Source: an uncultured Sphingosinicella sp.
Lineage (GTDB): Bacteria; Pseudomonadota; Alphaproteobacteria; Sphingomonadales; Sphingomonadaceae
Length of the DNA: 48,581 nucleotides
Assembly (NCBI RefSeq): GCF_902806315.1
Contig: NZ_CADCWD010000069.1
Span: 1 to 48,581 of the forward strand
Direction of reading: 5' to 3'
The notes under the pieces are model-generated. The model had not been told where the DNA came from. It saw nothing but the letters and a program-made list of their open reading frames with translations, and did no database searches. The position numbers were made by a program, and so were the translations under genes. Shown in pieces: positions 27,619 through 36,512 of the stretch (positions are counted from its first letter, which is position 1; each line of letters opens with the position of its first letter).

Positions 27619-28533
27619 ATGGCTACGTCGAGGGGTGCGGCAGGGGACTTGAAAGCGCTTAGGCTCTCGCAGGAGCGGAAAGCGGCCACACAAAACGGAT
27701 ACGTCATGCTGCTGGTGCTGCTTGCGGCCGTCGTGATTGCCGGGGCCGGCATAGGGCAACTGGCAGCCGAGAACCGAGGGCTCGGCGGCACCTTGTTGGG
27801 ATTCGGCGTGGTGGCCGTCGCGATCGTATCTGCGGGCTTCTACTTCCTGCAGCCCAACCAGGCGGCGGCGATCCTGCTGTTCGGCGACTATCGCGGAACC
27901 GATCGCCAGGCTGGACTGAGGTGGCGGCTGCCTTGGCTCACGCGCACGAAAATTTCGACACGCGTCCACAACGTCGTCTCCGAGCGGCTGAAGGTGAACG
28001 ATCTGCGCGGCAACCCGATCGAGATCGCGTCCAATGTCGTGTGGCGCGTCACCGACACCGCGCAGGCGCTCTACGACGTTGACGATTACAACAAGTTCGT
28101 CTTCGTCCAGATCGAGAGCGCGGTGCGGGCAATCGCTGCGCGCTACCCGTATGACGATATCGAGCATCAGGAGACGACGCTTCGCGGCAATGCCAACGTG
28201 ATCAGCGCGGAACTGCGCGCCGAGCTCCAGGACCGCGTCGCGGTGGCGGGGATCACGATCGACGAATGCCGGCTCACCCACCTCGCTTACGCTCAGGAGA
28301 TCGCCCAGGCGATGCTCCGCCGCCAGCAGGCGGAGGCGGTGATCGCGGCCCGCTCCAAGCTGGTGCAGGGCGCCGTCGGCATGGTTGAGATGGCGCTCCA
28401 GATGCTGTCGGAGAAAGAGGTGGTCGAGCTGGACGACGAGCGCCGCGCGGCGATGGTGTCGAACCTGATGGTGGTGCTCTGCTCGGAGCGCGACACCCAG
28501 CCCGTGGTCAACGCCGGCACGCTCTACCAATAG
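27619..28533 (+). CDS. SPFH domain membrane protein
   Basis: A 304-residue protein of the stomatin/prohibitin/flotillin/HflK (SPFH) superfamily. Two membrane helices lie at about 28-48 and 57-77. The SPFH domain follows: [18 protein letters not shown], then [17 protein letters not shown] and the region [32 protein letters not shown], whose helical tail would oligomerise into rings. No protease (HflC or NfeD) partner is adjacent. Instead an Arc-like DNA-binding protein is encoded four bases downstream. It probably organises membrane domains or responds to envelope stress. Confidence 0.9.
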   Translation: MATSRGAAGDLKALRLSQERKAATQNGYVMLLVLLAAVVIAGAGIGQLAAENRGLGGTLLGFGVVAVAIVSAGFYFLQPNQAAAILLFGDYRGTDRQAGLRWRLPWLTRTKISTRVHNVVSERLKVNDLRGNPIEIASNVVWRVTDTAQALYDVDDYNKFVFVQIESAVRAIAARYPYDDIEHQETTLRGNANVISAELRAELQDRVAVAGITIDECRLTHLAYAQEIAQAMLRRQQAEAVIAARSKLVQGAVGMVEMALQMLSEKEVVELDDERRAAMVSNLMVVLCSERDTQPVVNAGTLYQ

Positions 28534-28537
28534 CGAC

Positions 28538-28753
28538 GTGAAACCGCCCGCCCCCAAAAAGGCGTTCCCGCTGCGCATCGAGCCGTCCCTCTGGGACGCG
28601 CTCGAACGCGCGGCGGCGGCCGATTTCCGGAGCGTCAATTCCGAGATCGAGTGCCTGCTGAGGGAAGCGCTGCAGCGGCGGGGCGTCAAGGTGGCGCCGC
28701 CCGAGCAAAGGAAACGCGGCCGGCCCGCGAAGGACGACAAGGACGGCAGTTAG
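28538..28753 (+). CDS. Arc-type ribbon-helix-helix DNA-binding protein
   Basis: A 71-residue protein. Residues about 8-45 (KAFPLRIEPSLWDALERAA then SVNSEIECLLREAL) match the Arc/MetJ ribbon-helix-helix fold: a short strand with the Leu-Arg pattern followed by two helices. The tail has KRGRPAKDD, an AT-hook-like RGRP. It starts with GTG four bases after the SPFH stop. It may be a repressor, possibly of its own operon, though small RHH proteins next to SPFH genes are often labelled antitoxin-like without evidence. Confidence 0.8.
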   Translation: MKPPAPKKAFPLRIEPSLWDALERAAAADFRSVNSEIECLLREALQRRGVKVAPPEQRKRGRPAKDDKDGS

Positions 28754-29328
28754 GCGACCTGCTCGACCCGCAAGCTGCCGGCTGGAAGCGGCGAGAGAAG
28801 CTCCTGCGCTGGACCTGCCGGATCGAGCCAGCGGCCCCAGTCGCCGCGATGGAGCACAGCAATCTGCCGGCTGTGATATGGTGCCACGTCCGGCCCGGGC
28901 GATGTGGTCAGCATCGTGAAGGCCTCTCCGGCAGGTGACGACCGCCACAGGCCAGCGATGCAGAACCATGGCTCGTCCGCTTTCGTGAACAGCCATTTGT
29001 GTTTGCGCCGCGACTTGGGATCGGAGTGGGCGGTGAATTCATAGAAGCCGTCGGCAATGATGAGGCAGCGACCGCTGTTAAATTCTCGGCCTTCCGATCG
29101 GAAATTATAGACGGGCTTGCCTCCCGGGCCTGGCCAGCTCCACCGCCGCACGACCAGCTCGGCGCCTTCTTCTCCCATCCGCACGATCGGCGTCGGATCG
29201 GTGATGCGCACGCTGTCGAGAGGGGCAAGGTTCGGCAGCCCTTCTGGAAAATGCAGCGGGATGCGGATCTGCGAGAAGTCGTCGCGGATGTTGCCAAGGG
29301 CGACGTTGCGGCGGATTTCGTTGCACAT
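28750..29328 (-). CDS. SOS response-associated peptidase (YedK/HMCES, SRAP)
   Basis: A 192-residue SRAP protein that forms a covalent DNA-protein link at abasic sites in single-stranded DNA. The catalytic Cys2 follows the removable Met (MCNEIRRN), and the other active-site residues are present: N75 (YNFRSE), E97 (GFYEF) and H152 (YHSRQ). Length is slightly below E. coli YedK (222). It is convergent with the Arc gene, with a four-base stop overlap, and divergent from ispG. Confidence 0.92.
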   Translation of the reverse strand: MCNEIRRNVALGNIRDDFSQIRIPLHFPEGLPNLAPLDSVRITDPTPIVRMGEEGAELVVRRWSWPGPGGKPVYNFRSEGREFNSGRCLIIADGFYEFTAHSDPKSRRKHKWLFTKADEPWFCIAGLWRSSPAGEAFTMLTTSPGPDVAPYHSRQIAVLHRGDWGRWLDPAGPAQELLSPLPAGSLRVEQVA

Positions 29329-29407
29329 GCTGTTCGATAGCCGAGGAAATCCGGTGATGGGAGAGCGTTGCCTTTCCGTTGTAACTCCAAGCGTCTATAT
29401 CGCCGCA

Positions 29408-30532
29408 ATGTCCATTCGCCCGTGGCGCGACATTGCGCGCCGTCCTTCTCGCCAAATCATGGTCGGCAACGTGCCGGTCGGCGGCGATGCGCCGGTCACC
29501 GTGCAGACGATGACCAACACGATCACTGCCGACGCCCGCGCTACGATCGACCAGATTCGCCGCTGCGAGGAAGCGGGCGCGGACATCATCCGCGTGTCGT
29601 GCCCCGACGTCGAAAGCACGGCCGCGCTGAAACAGATCGTGCGCGCATCGCGCGTGCCGATCGTGGCGGACATCCACTTTCACTACCGGCGCGCGCTCGA
29701 AGCCGCCGATGCAGGCGCGGCGTGCCTTCGCATCAATCCCGGCAATATCGGATCGGCCGAACGGGTGCGCGAGGTCGTGAACGCCGCCAAGGCGAACGGC
29801 TGCGCGATCCGGATCGGCGTCAATGCCGGCAGCCTCGAGAAGGATCTGCTGGAGAAATATGGCGAACCGTGCCCGGAAGCGCTCGTCGAAAGCGCGCTCG
29901 ACCACATCCGTCTCCTCGAGGATCACGACTTCCGCGAATATAAGGTGGCGGTGAAGGCCTCGGACATATTCCTCGCCGTTGCCGCATACCAGCAGCTCGC
30001 CGAGGCAGTCGATTGCCCGCTCCACCTTGGCATCACCGAGGCCGGCGGCCTGCGCGGCGGGACGGTGAAGAGCGCGATCGGCATCGGCTCGCTTCTGTGG
30101 TTTGGGATTGGCGACACGATCCGCGTCTCTCTTTCCGCCGAGCCCGAGGAGGAGGTCCGCGTCGGGTTCGAGATCCTGAAGGGGCTGGGCATCCGCAACC
30201 GCGGAGTCCGCGTCGTCTCTTGCCCCAGCTGCGCGCGTCAGGGCTTCGACGTGATCCGCACCGTTCAGACGCTCGAGGAGCGGCTCTCCCACATCCGCAC
30301 GCCGCTGTCGCTCTCCGTGCTCGGCTGCGTCGTCAATGGCCCCGGCGAGGCACGCGAAACCGACATCGGCATCACCGGCGGCGGCAACGGCAAGCACATG
30401 GTCTATTTGTCCGGCGTCACCGACCATCACGTCAGGGACGACCAGATGGTCGACCACATCGTGAAGCTGGTCGAAGGCAAGGCCGCCGAGATCGAAGCCG
30501 CGCAGATCGACAGCCCGATCGCGGCAGAGTGA
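29408..30532 (+). CDS. ispG: 4-hydroxy-3-methylbut-2-enyl diphosphate synthase
   Basis: A 374-residue iron-sulfur enzyme of the MEP isoprenoid pathway. The TIM barrel starts [20 protein letters not shown] and has [10 protein letters not shown] and [15 protein letters not shown]. The [4Fe-4S] ligands are C272 and C275 ([13 protein letters not shown]) and C307 ([11 protein letters not shown]). The frame continues upstream to 29117 on the opposite strand of the SRAP gene, but the ATG at 29408 fits the family. Confidence 0.97.
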   Translation: MSIRPWRDIARRPSRQIMVGNVPVGGDAPVTVQTMTNTITADARATIDQIRRCEEAGADIIRVSCPDVESTAALKQIVRASRVPIVADIHFHYRRALEAADAGAACLRINPGNIGSAERVREVVNAAKANGCAIRIGVNAGSLEKDLLEKYGEPCPEALVESALDHIRLLEDHDFREYKVAVKASDIFLAVAAYQQLAEAVDCPLHLGITEAGGLRGGTVKSAIGIGSLLWFGIGDTIRVSLSAEPEEEVRVGFEILKGLGIRNRGVRVVSCPSCARQGFDVIRTVQTLEERLSHIRTPLSLSVLGCVVNGPGEARETDIGITGGGNGKHMVYLSGVTDHHVRDDQMVDHIVKLVEGKAAEIEAAQIDSPIAAE

Positions 30533-30542
30533 TTCCATTCTT

Positions 30543-30630
30543 CCGTCACCGCCGCGAAAGCGGGGGTCCCGCTTACTTCTCCTTCGGCTCCGACAAGACA
30601 GCGGGATTCCCGCTTTCGCGGGAATGACGG
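30543..30630. repeat. REP-like palindromic element, copy 1
   Basis: An 88-base inverted-repeat element. The ends are CCGTCA and TGACGG, and each half contains its own hairpin with the CCGCGAAAGCGG core; the right half has ATTCCCGC paired with GCGGGAAT (30606-30613 and 30618-30625). The copy at 42332-42419 is the same type. The common GTCATTCCCGCGAAAGCGGG family is scattered in many proteobacterial genomes. It follows the ispG stop and covers the ATG of the next gene. Confidence 0.85.
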
Positions 30631-31532
30631 GTGAGGCTTTGAAGCAGACCAGCACGGCGGTTGCGTTCGGCGTCGCCAGCCTGGGGATCGCCGCCTTCTC
30701 CGTCATGGACGCGCTGATGAAAGGGCTCTCGCTCGACATTGGCGCCTATAATGCTCTGCTTTGGCGCACCCTGGCGGGGGCGCTGATCGGCGCCGCCTTC
30801 TTCTTCGGGCGACGGAGTTTATGGCCCAGGCGCGAAGTGATGAAGGTCCACCTCCTTCGCGGCATCCTGTCGTCGCTGATGGCCATCCTGTTCTTCTGGG
30901 GCCTCGCGCGCGTTCCGATGGCGCAGGCGATCGCGCTGGCTTTTGTGGCGCCGTTGATCGCGCTCTACCTTGCGGCGATCCTCCTCCACGAGAAGATCGA
31001 GCGCCGAGCGATCCTCGCCTCCCTGCTCGGCTTTGCGGGAGTGATCGTGATCTTCACCGGCCAGGCCGAAGCCGATCTGGGCCCCGACGCGTTCCGCGGC
31101 TCGATCGCGATCCTCGCTTCGGCCGGGCTCTACGCCTACAATATCATTCTGATGCGGCGGCAGGCGCAGCTCGCCGGGCCGATGGAGGTCGCCTTCTTCA
31201 TGAGCCTGATCATGACAATCTGCTTCCTCTTAGTCGCGCCGTTCCTTGCGGAACTGCCCGCGGCCGAACATGTGCCGTCAATCGCCGCAGCGGCGGTTCT
31301 CGCCTTCGGCTCTCTCATGCTGCTCTCATGGGCCTATGCCCGAGCCGAGGCGCAGCATCTCGCGCCGGTCGAATATACCTCTTTCATCTGGGCGGCCGTT
31401 CTGGGATTCATCTTCTTCAACGAACGCGTGCTGACGCTGACTTTGGTCGGCGCTGCGATGATCATCGTCGCGTGCCTGATCGCTGCCAGCCGCCGCCCGG
31501 CGCGGGTCGCCGACCCGGAGACGGGGCTCTGA
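30624..31532 (+). CDS. DMT superfamily (EamA-type) transporter
   Basis: A 302-residue inner-membrane protein with ten predicted helices in two homologous EamA halves (first about 12-145, second about 155-285). Typical features are GLARVPMAQAIALAFVAPL at the end of the first half and LAPVEYTSFIWAAVLGFIFF in the second. Probably a metabolite exporter; substrate unknown. The ATG at 30624 lies inside the REP element; an in-frame TTG at 30639 is an alternative. The stop overlaps the next ATG (TGATG). Confidence 0.88.
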   Translation: MTGEALKQTSTAVAFGVASLGIAAFSVMDALMKGLSLDIGAYNALLWRTLAGALIGAAFFFGRRSLWPRREVMKVHLLRGILSSLMAILFFWGLARVPMAQAIALAFVAPLIALYLAAILLHEKIERRAILASLLGFAGVIVIFTGQAEADLGPDAFRGSIAILASAGLYAYNIILMRRQAQLAGPMEVAFFMSLIMTICFLLVAPFLAELPAAEHVPSIAAAAVLAFGSLMLLSWAYARAEAQHLAPVEYTSFIWAAVLGFIFFNERVLTLTLVGAAMIIVACLIAASRRPARVADPETGL

Positions 31533-31846
31533 TGGCCTGGTTCCTGCTCGTCCTCGGTGGTTTCTTCGAAGTGGGTTTCACCACCTGCCTCCGCTTCGTC
31601 GACGGCTTCCGCAACATTCCCTGGACGCTGGGCTTCCTCGCGTCCGTGACGCTGAGCATGGGCCTGCTCGAAGTCGCTTCTCGCTCCATTCCGATGGGCA
31701 CCGCTTACGCAGTTTGGGGCGGCATCGGAGCCCTGGGGACGGTGATCGTCGGCATCCTCTGGTTTCAGGAGCCGGCCTCGACGGTTCGCATCCTCCTCAT
31801 CTTCGGAGTCGTGGCCTGCATCGCGGGCCTGAAGCTCACTGCATGA
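31532..31846 (+). CDS. SMR family (SugE/Gdx-like) transporter
   Basis: A 104-residue protein with four helices, the small multidrug resistance fold. The essential Glu is E13 (FFEVG), and GTAYAVWGGIGALGTVI is the family signature in helix 3. This motif resembles SugE/Gdx guanidinium and quaternary-ammonium exporters rather than EmrE, but the substrate cannot be decided from sequence. No guanidine riboswitch is visible. It overlaps the EamA gene upstream and the TfoX-like gene downstream (ATGA). Confidence 0.88.
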   Translation: MAWFLLVLGGFFEVGFTTCLRFVDGFRNIPWTLGFLASVTLSMGLLEVASRSIPMGTAYAVWGGIGALGTVIVGILWFQEPASTVRILLIFGVVACIAGLKLTA

Positions 31847-32205
31847 GCGTCGACGAAGGCCTCTATGCCTGGGTTCAGGAGGCGCTCGAGCCGCTCGGGC
31901 AGGTTACGATGCGCAAGATGATGGGCGGAGCGACGCTCTACCTCGACGGCACCGTTTTCGCCATAATCGCCCTGGACGATGTGTGGTTCAAAGCGGACGC
32001 CGACAGCGATGCCCTCTGGGATGCCGAGGGCCGCGAACGCTTCACTTACCCGTTCAGCGACGGCCGTGTCGGCGTGATGAACTACCGCCGCGCTCCGCAG
32101 GACGTGCACGACGATCCGAGCGCGATGCTGCGCTGGGCGGGTCTTGCCCTGGAGGCGGGCCTCAGGGCGGCGGCAAAGAAGAAGCCGCGCAAGAAAAAGG
32201 CTTAG
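31843..32205 (+). CDS. TfoX/Sxy N-terminal domain protein
   Basis: A 120-residue protein with the TfoX N-terminal domain: LGQVTMRKMMGGATLYLDGTVFAIIALDDVWFKAD, then FSDGRVGVMNYRRAP. The C-terminal TfoX domain is missing. The C-terminus is very basic (AAAKKKPRKKKA). Single-domain forms are widespread in alphaproteobacteria and their role is unknown; a competence role should not be assumed. The start at 31843 overlaps the SMR stop by four bases. Confidence 0.85.
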   Translation: MSVDEGLYAWVQEALEPLGQVTMRKMMGGATLYLDGTVFAIIALDDVWFKADADSDALWDAEGRERFTYPFSDGRVGVMNYRRAPQDVHDDPSAMLRWAGLALEAGLRAAAKKKPRKKKA

Positions 32206-32208
32206 CTT

Positions 32209-33789
32209 CTACTGCGCCGCCGTCTGTCCGAAGGCGCGCTGCACGTCCGGCCGCTCCTCGACCGAGCGGAGGAAGCGAGGCTCCAGCCGCTTCTGCGACG
32301 CCTGCTCGTAATCGAAGCCCAACGACAGGATCAAAGCGTCCGCCCACTTGGGTCCGATGAAGCTCAGGCCGACCGGCATGCCGCGCACGTCGCCCATCGG
32401 CACCGTCAGGTGCGGATAGCCCGCCACCGCCGCGAGGCCGCCTGCGCCGCCGCCGGGATATTGATCGCCGTGAACCGAATCGATCAGCCAGGCGGCCGCC
32501 ACCGTCGGGCCGACAAGGGCGACGACCTTGTGGTCCTTGAGCATCTTGTCGATGCCTTCCACGCCCGCCATCCGCAGCGAGGTCGCGCGCGCCTTCCTAT
32601 ATTCGGCATCGTCGAGACCCTTTGTCTTCTCCGCTCCTTCGAAGATGTCCTGGCCGAACAGCGGCATCTCGGTCGCCGCATTGGCAGCGTTGAAGGCAAT
32701 CAGGTCGGCCAGCGTGCGGGTCCGGACAGTGGGCGGGGTGCTTGCGAGATAGGCGTTCAGGTCCGCTTTGAACTCGCTCAGCAGCACCTTGTAGGACTCG
32801 CCGCTAATCTGGCCGCGGCCCTCAAACTTGTCGATGTCGACCAGGATCGCGCCTTCGTTCATCAGCGTCCGCAGCGCCTGCTCGAAAGCCGCGTCCGTGC
32901 CGAAGCCGGTGGCGAAGCGCATGACGCCGATCCGCTTGCCGCGCAGCGAGTTGTCCGAGAGTGTCGCCGAATAGTCGCTCTTGCGCGCGTCGGCTTCCCG
33001 GGTGGCGGCGTCGAGCGGGTCGCTGCCGGCGATGGCGGTCAGCACCCGCGCGGCATCACGCACGGTGCGGGTCATCGGCCCTGGTGTGTCCTGGCTATGG
33101 CTGATCGGGATCACGTGGGTGCGGCTGACGAGGCCAACGGTGGGCTTGAAGCCGACGATGCCGTTCACCGAGGCCGGGCAGGTGATCGAGCCGTTGGTCT
33201 CCGTGCCGATCGCCGCCGGCACCATCCCCGCAGCCACGACGACGCCGCTCCCGGTGCTCGACCCGCAGGCATTGCGGTCGAGTGCATGAGGGTTGCGGGT
33301 CTGCCCGCCGACCGCGCTCCAGCCGGAGATGGAGTCGCCGTCGCGGAAGTTGGCCCACTCCGAAAGGTTAGTCTTCGCAACGATCACCGCTCCTGCCTGA
33401 CGCAGGCGCGCGACCAGCGGCGAGTCCCGTCCGGTGACATTGTCCTTGAGCGCAAGACTGCCGGCCGTCGTCGGAAGCCCGCCTCGGGTCTCGATGTTGT
33501 CCTTCACCATGAGCGGCATGCCGAACAGCGGACCGCGAGCGCCGGACTGGTCGAGCGCGCGGGCCTCGGCGAGGGCCGACGGCTCCACCGCGACGACCGC
33601 ATTCACCTGCGGCTCCAGGCGTTCGATGCGATCGAGCGCGATCTGGGTGCGAGCAGTCGCGCTCCCGGTTTCCGGAAAAGGAGCAGCGCCGAGCGCGAGA
33701 GGAGCAGCGGCACCGGTCGGGCCGCCCCCGGGAGCGATCGCGCACCCGCCGAGGAACAGCGCCGTCGAAAGCAGGAAGGTGCGAAGCAT
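32209..33789 (-). CDS. amidase signature family lipoprotein
   Basis: A 526-residue hydrolase with a lipoprotein signal ([16 protein letters not shown], Cys16). The amidase core has the Lys in [11 protein letters not shown], the Ser in [14 protein letters not shown] and the second Ser in [13 protein letters not shown], giving the Ser-cisSer-Lys triad. It hydrolyses amides outside the cytoplasm; substrate unknown. A GAGG sits eight bases before the ATG at 33789, which I prefer; an ATG at 33798 is too close to it. It follows the M61 peptidase gene by about ten bases. Confidence 0.92.
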   Translation of the reverse strand: MLRTFLLSTALFLGGCAIAPGGGPTGAAAPLALGAAPFPETGSATARTQIALDRIERLEPQVNAVVAVEPSALAEARALDQSGARGPLFGMPLMVKDNIETRGGLPTTAGSLALKDNVTGRDSPLVARLRQAGAVIVAKTNLSEWANFRDGDSISGWSAVGGQTRNPHALDRNACGSSTGSGVVVAAGMVPAAIGTETNGSITCPASVNGIVGFKPTVGLVSRTHVIPISHSQDTPGPMTRTVRDAARVLTAIAGSDPLDAATREADARKSDYSATLSDNSLRGKRIGVMRFATGFGTDAAFEQALRTLMNEGAILVDIDKFEGRGQISGESYKVLLSEFKADLNAYLASTPPTVRTRTLADLIAFNAANAATEMPLFGQDIFEGAEKTKGLDDAEYRKARATSLRMAGVEGIDKMLKDHKVVALVGPTVAAAWLIDSVHGDQYPGGGAGGLAAVAGYPHLTVPMGDVRGMPVGLSFIGPKWADALILSLGFDYEQASQKRLEPRFLRSVEERPDVQRAFGQTAAQ

Positions 33790-33800
33790 CGGGTTCATCC

Positions 33801-35711
33801 TCAAAGGGGAGCGAGCAGGGCGTCGAGGGTCGACGGGCCGGTGCCGACGCGCTCGAGCACGGGGTAGCGAAGACCGCCATGATAAGGCAGCGCGATGGTG
33901 CGGTAGAGATCGCCTTTCTTCACGACCAGCTGGATCGGTGTCCGGCCGCCTTTTGCCGCCGTGATTGCGCCCTTGAAATCGTCGTTGGAGTAAGCGCGGC
34001 CGTTTACCGAGACGATCTGGCTTCCGCTCGTCACGCCCTCGTTGAACAGGGGCGAGTCCCAGGCGACGCCGCTGATCTCCCCATTCTTCCCTATCGTGAT
34101 GCCGAGCGTGTAGGTGAGGTCGAACACCTCGCGCGCTTTTTCCCGGGACGTGAAATAGGCCGTCGGCGTGTCGCGATAGACGAGGCGGTAGCCGCCCCGC
34201 TGGATCCAATCGAGCGGCGCCTTGCCGGTCTCGTTCACCCGCTGGCCGAGATACGTCGACCAGTCGTAAGGCGCGATTCCGTTCAAGGTGCGCACGACAT
34301 CCTCGAACGTATAGGTGTTGATGCCCTGATCGCCGGGATTCACGCCGAAGAAGGCGCGGGCGAAATCATCGATCGAGCGCCGGCCCTGGGTGCGCTCGCG
34401 GATGATGCTGTCGACGTCGAGCCAGATCAGCATGCCCTCGCCATAATAATCCTCGCCGCGATGGTAGCTGCCCCACGGCTTAGGCCGTCGGGCCCCGACA
34501 ATCGGGTCGAGAGTGGTATCGACCAGCGGGCGCCAGTTGCGGCCGGGGAGCGTGTCCAGATAGGCCGCGTTACGGGCGAGTTCGCCCAGCACGTCCTCCT
34601 TCGGCATCATCCCCGAGCGTGCGGAAAGGACATTGCCCCAGAATTGCGTCTGGCCTTCGTAGAGCCAAAGCAGGCTGTTGCCGATCGGCGTCTGGTAGGT
34701 GGGCTGCCAGCTGTCCGCTCCGCGCCGATACTTGCCGTTCCAGCTATGGATATATTCGTGGGCGAGCAGATCGCGACCGGCCGACCCCTTGCTCCAGTCG
34801 GTGAAATAGGTGCGCGGGTGCCCGTTCTCGCTGCTGCGAAGATGCTCAAGCCCGATGTCGCCGAGCGTGTCGGTCAGCGCGACCAGGAACTCGTACTCGT
34901 CATAATGTTTGGCGCCGGTCAGCTTCATCGTCTGCTCGACCAGCCGGCGGTGCGCGGCGAGTTGCTCGGGCGTTGCGGCCAAGTCGCCCGGACGATCGGC
35001 GAACAGGTTAAGGTTCACGTCGGGCGCGAGCTTCTCGCGGCGATAATAGCGGCCGGCGAAGATCGGCGAGTCGACGAAGGTCTCGTAGGAGACGGGACGA
35101 TAGGTGATCCGGTCGCCCCGGCGGTTCGCCACGTCCAGCGAGGTCGCCGCCTGCCAGCCGGCGGGAAGGGTGATGCTCGCCTGGACGGGGATGTTGCGGG
35201 TGTAATAGCCGGCCGGATAGAGCGACAGCTTCTCCCACTGCACGTTGAGCATGTCAGGGGTCATGACGATGCGGCCCTGACCCGATTCTGTCGGCGAGAG
35301 GTGCTGGAACTCGACATCGAGCTCGCGCACGCCCGCGGGCACCTGAAGGTGAAAGGCGTGCACGTCGCTCTGGTCGCGCGTCCAGGCGATCGGCCGCCCG
35401 TTGCCGGTGATCCTCAGGCCGGCGATCGATGAGATCGGACCGCGCGGCGCGTGGTTGCCCGGCAGCCATTCGGGATAGAGCAACGTCATCGGCCCTGCGC
35501 CGCGGACCGGGATGGTCTGCTTGACCCGGAAGATGGCGCGCGCGGTGTCGCGCGCATCGACATCGATTGTCAGCGTGCCGGGATAGGCCACGTCCTGCGC
35601 CGCAGGAATGCGATCGACCCGCGGCAGCGGCTGCGGCCGGCTCTCCTGAACCTGGGCAAGAGCGGGGATTGAAACAGCCGCCGCAAGGGCGAACAGGGCA
35701 ACTTTACGCAA
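33801..35711 (-). CDS. M61 family (glycyl aminopeptidase-like) PDZ peptidase
   Basis: A 636-residue secreted zinc peptidase. A signal peptide follows the start (KVALFALAAAVSIPALA). The N-terminal beta-sandwich is at about 35-220, then the zinc site HEYIHSWNGKYRR (HExxH) with the downstream Glu in WLYEGQTQFWG, and a PDZ domain near the C-terminus (GSQIVSVNGRAYSNDD). Start is TTG at 35711, with GGAGAG five bases upstream. A perfect eight-base inverted repeat lies directly upstream. Confidence 0.92.
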   Translation of the reverse strand: MRKVALFALAAAVSIPALAQVQESRPQPLPRVDRIPAAQDVAYPGTLTIDVDARDTARAIFRVKQTIPVRGAGPMTLLYPEWLPGNHAPRGPISSIAGLRITGNGRPIAWTRDQSDVHAFHLQVPAGVRELDVEFQHLSPTESGQGRIVMTPDMLNVQWEKLSLYPAGYYTRNIPVQASITLPAGWQAATSLDVANRRGDRITYRPVSYETFVDSPIFAGRYYRREKLAPDVNLNLFADRPGDLAATPEQLAAHRRLVEQTMKLTGAKHYDEYEFLVALTDTLGDIGLEHLRSSENGHPRTYFTDWSKGSAGRDLLAHEYIHSWNGKYRRGADSWQPTYQTPIGNSLLWLYEGQTQFWGNVLSARSGMMPKEDVLGELARNAAYLDTLPGRNWRPLVDTTLDPIVGARRPKPWGSYHRGEDYYGEGMLIWLDVDSIIRERTQGRRSIDDFARAFFGVNPGDQGINTYTFEDVVRTLNGIAPYDWSTYLGQRVNETGKAPLDWIQRGGYRLVYRDTPTAYFTSREKAREVFDLTYTLGITIGKNGEISGVAWDSPLFNEGVTSGSQIVSVNGRAYSNDDFKGAITAAKGGRTPIQLVVKKGDLYRTIALPYHGGLRYPVLERVGTGPSTLDALLAPL

Positions 35712-35721
35712 GGCGACTCTC

Positions 35722-35743
35722 CGGACTGTTTTATGACAGTCCG
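35722..35743 (-). promoter_or_regulatory. inverted repeat upstream of the M61 gene
   Basis: CGGACTGT and ACAGTCCG are perfect eight-base arms around a six-base centre, ten bases before the TTG start and touching the SD sequence. It could be an operator for a TetR-like or other dimeric repressor, or an RNA hairpin controlling initiation. Confidence 0.5.
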
Positions 35744-35788
35744 ATGGCGAAATGTTTTCTTGTCGTCCAGTGCGTTGAAATAACAGGC

Positions 35789-36328
35789 CTAAGCGGCCTT
35801 CGAGCCCTTCGCTCTCTCGATCGACTGCAGGATGATGCGGTGCGCGTCTTCCTTGCCGCCCCAATGGCCGACCCGCACCCACTTCTCAGGCTCCAGGTCT
35901 TTGTAGTGGGTGAAGAAGTGCTCGATCTGCGCCTTCACGATCGCCGGCAGGTCGTCGCCTTCCGCGACCTTCTCGTAATAAGGGAAGGTGGCGTCGCAGG
36001 GCACGGCAAGGATCTTCTCGTCGCCGCCGGCCTCGTCCTCCAACAGCAGCACCGCGATCGGGCGGGCGCGCACCACCGAACCCGGAATGAAGGGTGAGCG
36101 CGCCACGACCAGGCAATCGAGCGGATCGCCGTCGTCGCAAAGCGTATGCGGGATGAAGCCGTAATTGGCCGGATAGCGCATCGAGGTGTGCAGGATGCGG
36201 TCGACGAAGATCGCGCCGGACTTCTTGTCGAACTCGTATTTCACGGGCTCGCCGCCGACCGGCACTTCGATGATCACGTTGACGTTGCTCGGCGGGTCCT
36301 TGCCGACTGGGATGAGATCGATGTTCAT
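35789..36328 (-). CDS. ppa: inorganic pyrophosphatase (family I)
   Basis: A 179-residue soluble enzyme hydrolysing pyrophosphate to phosphate. Signature CDDGDPLDCLVVA holds the metal-binding Asp residues; the N-terminal NVIIEVPVGGEPVKYEFDKKSG and MRYPANYGFIPHT are family features. The ATG at 36328 starts MNIDLIPVGKD as in homologues; the frame runs to 36370. Confidence 0.97.
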   Translation of the reverse strand: MNIDLIPVGKDPPSNVNVIIEVPVGGEPVKYEFDKKSGAIFVDRILHTSMRYPANYGFIPHTLCDDGDPLDCLVVARSPFIPGSVVRARPIAVLLLEDEAGGDEKILAVPCDATFPYYEKVAEGDDLPAIVKAQIEHFFTHYKDLEPEKWVRVGHWGGKEDAHRIILQSIERAKGSKAA

Positions 36329-36370
36329 GATGGGGCGGCCCTTAGCGTTGAAGGAAGAAAATAGAAACAA

Positions 36371-36451
36371 CCCTTCGCCCTGAGCTTGTCGAAGGTCTGT
36401 CCTTCTTTTGCTCAGGGGATGAAGAAGGGCAGGGCTTCGACATCTCAGCCC
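36371..36451. repeat. cluster of small hairpins before hisS
   Basis: CCTTCG pairs with CGAAGG (36372-36395), a CCTTCTT and AAGAAGG pair follows (36401-36428), then CATCTC pairs with GAGATG. The first contains the widely dispersed TTCGACAAGCTCAGGGCGAAGG motif, on the other strand. It looks like a REP-like array in the divergent ppa-hisS gap. Confidence 0.6.
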
Positions 36452-36512
36452 GAACGGAGATGGGGAGAGTAAGCTTTCTTGATCTGCATGGCTCCGCTAA
36501 GGGCCGCCGCCT

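Noticed and set aside
31843-32205. TfoX-like gene as evidence of natural competence
   Set aside because: Only the N-terminal domain is present and no competence genes are nearby.
32410-35432. Two long plus-strand open frames opposite the amidase and the M61 peptidase
   Set aside because: They mirror well-recognised minus-strand genes and lack recognisable domains.
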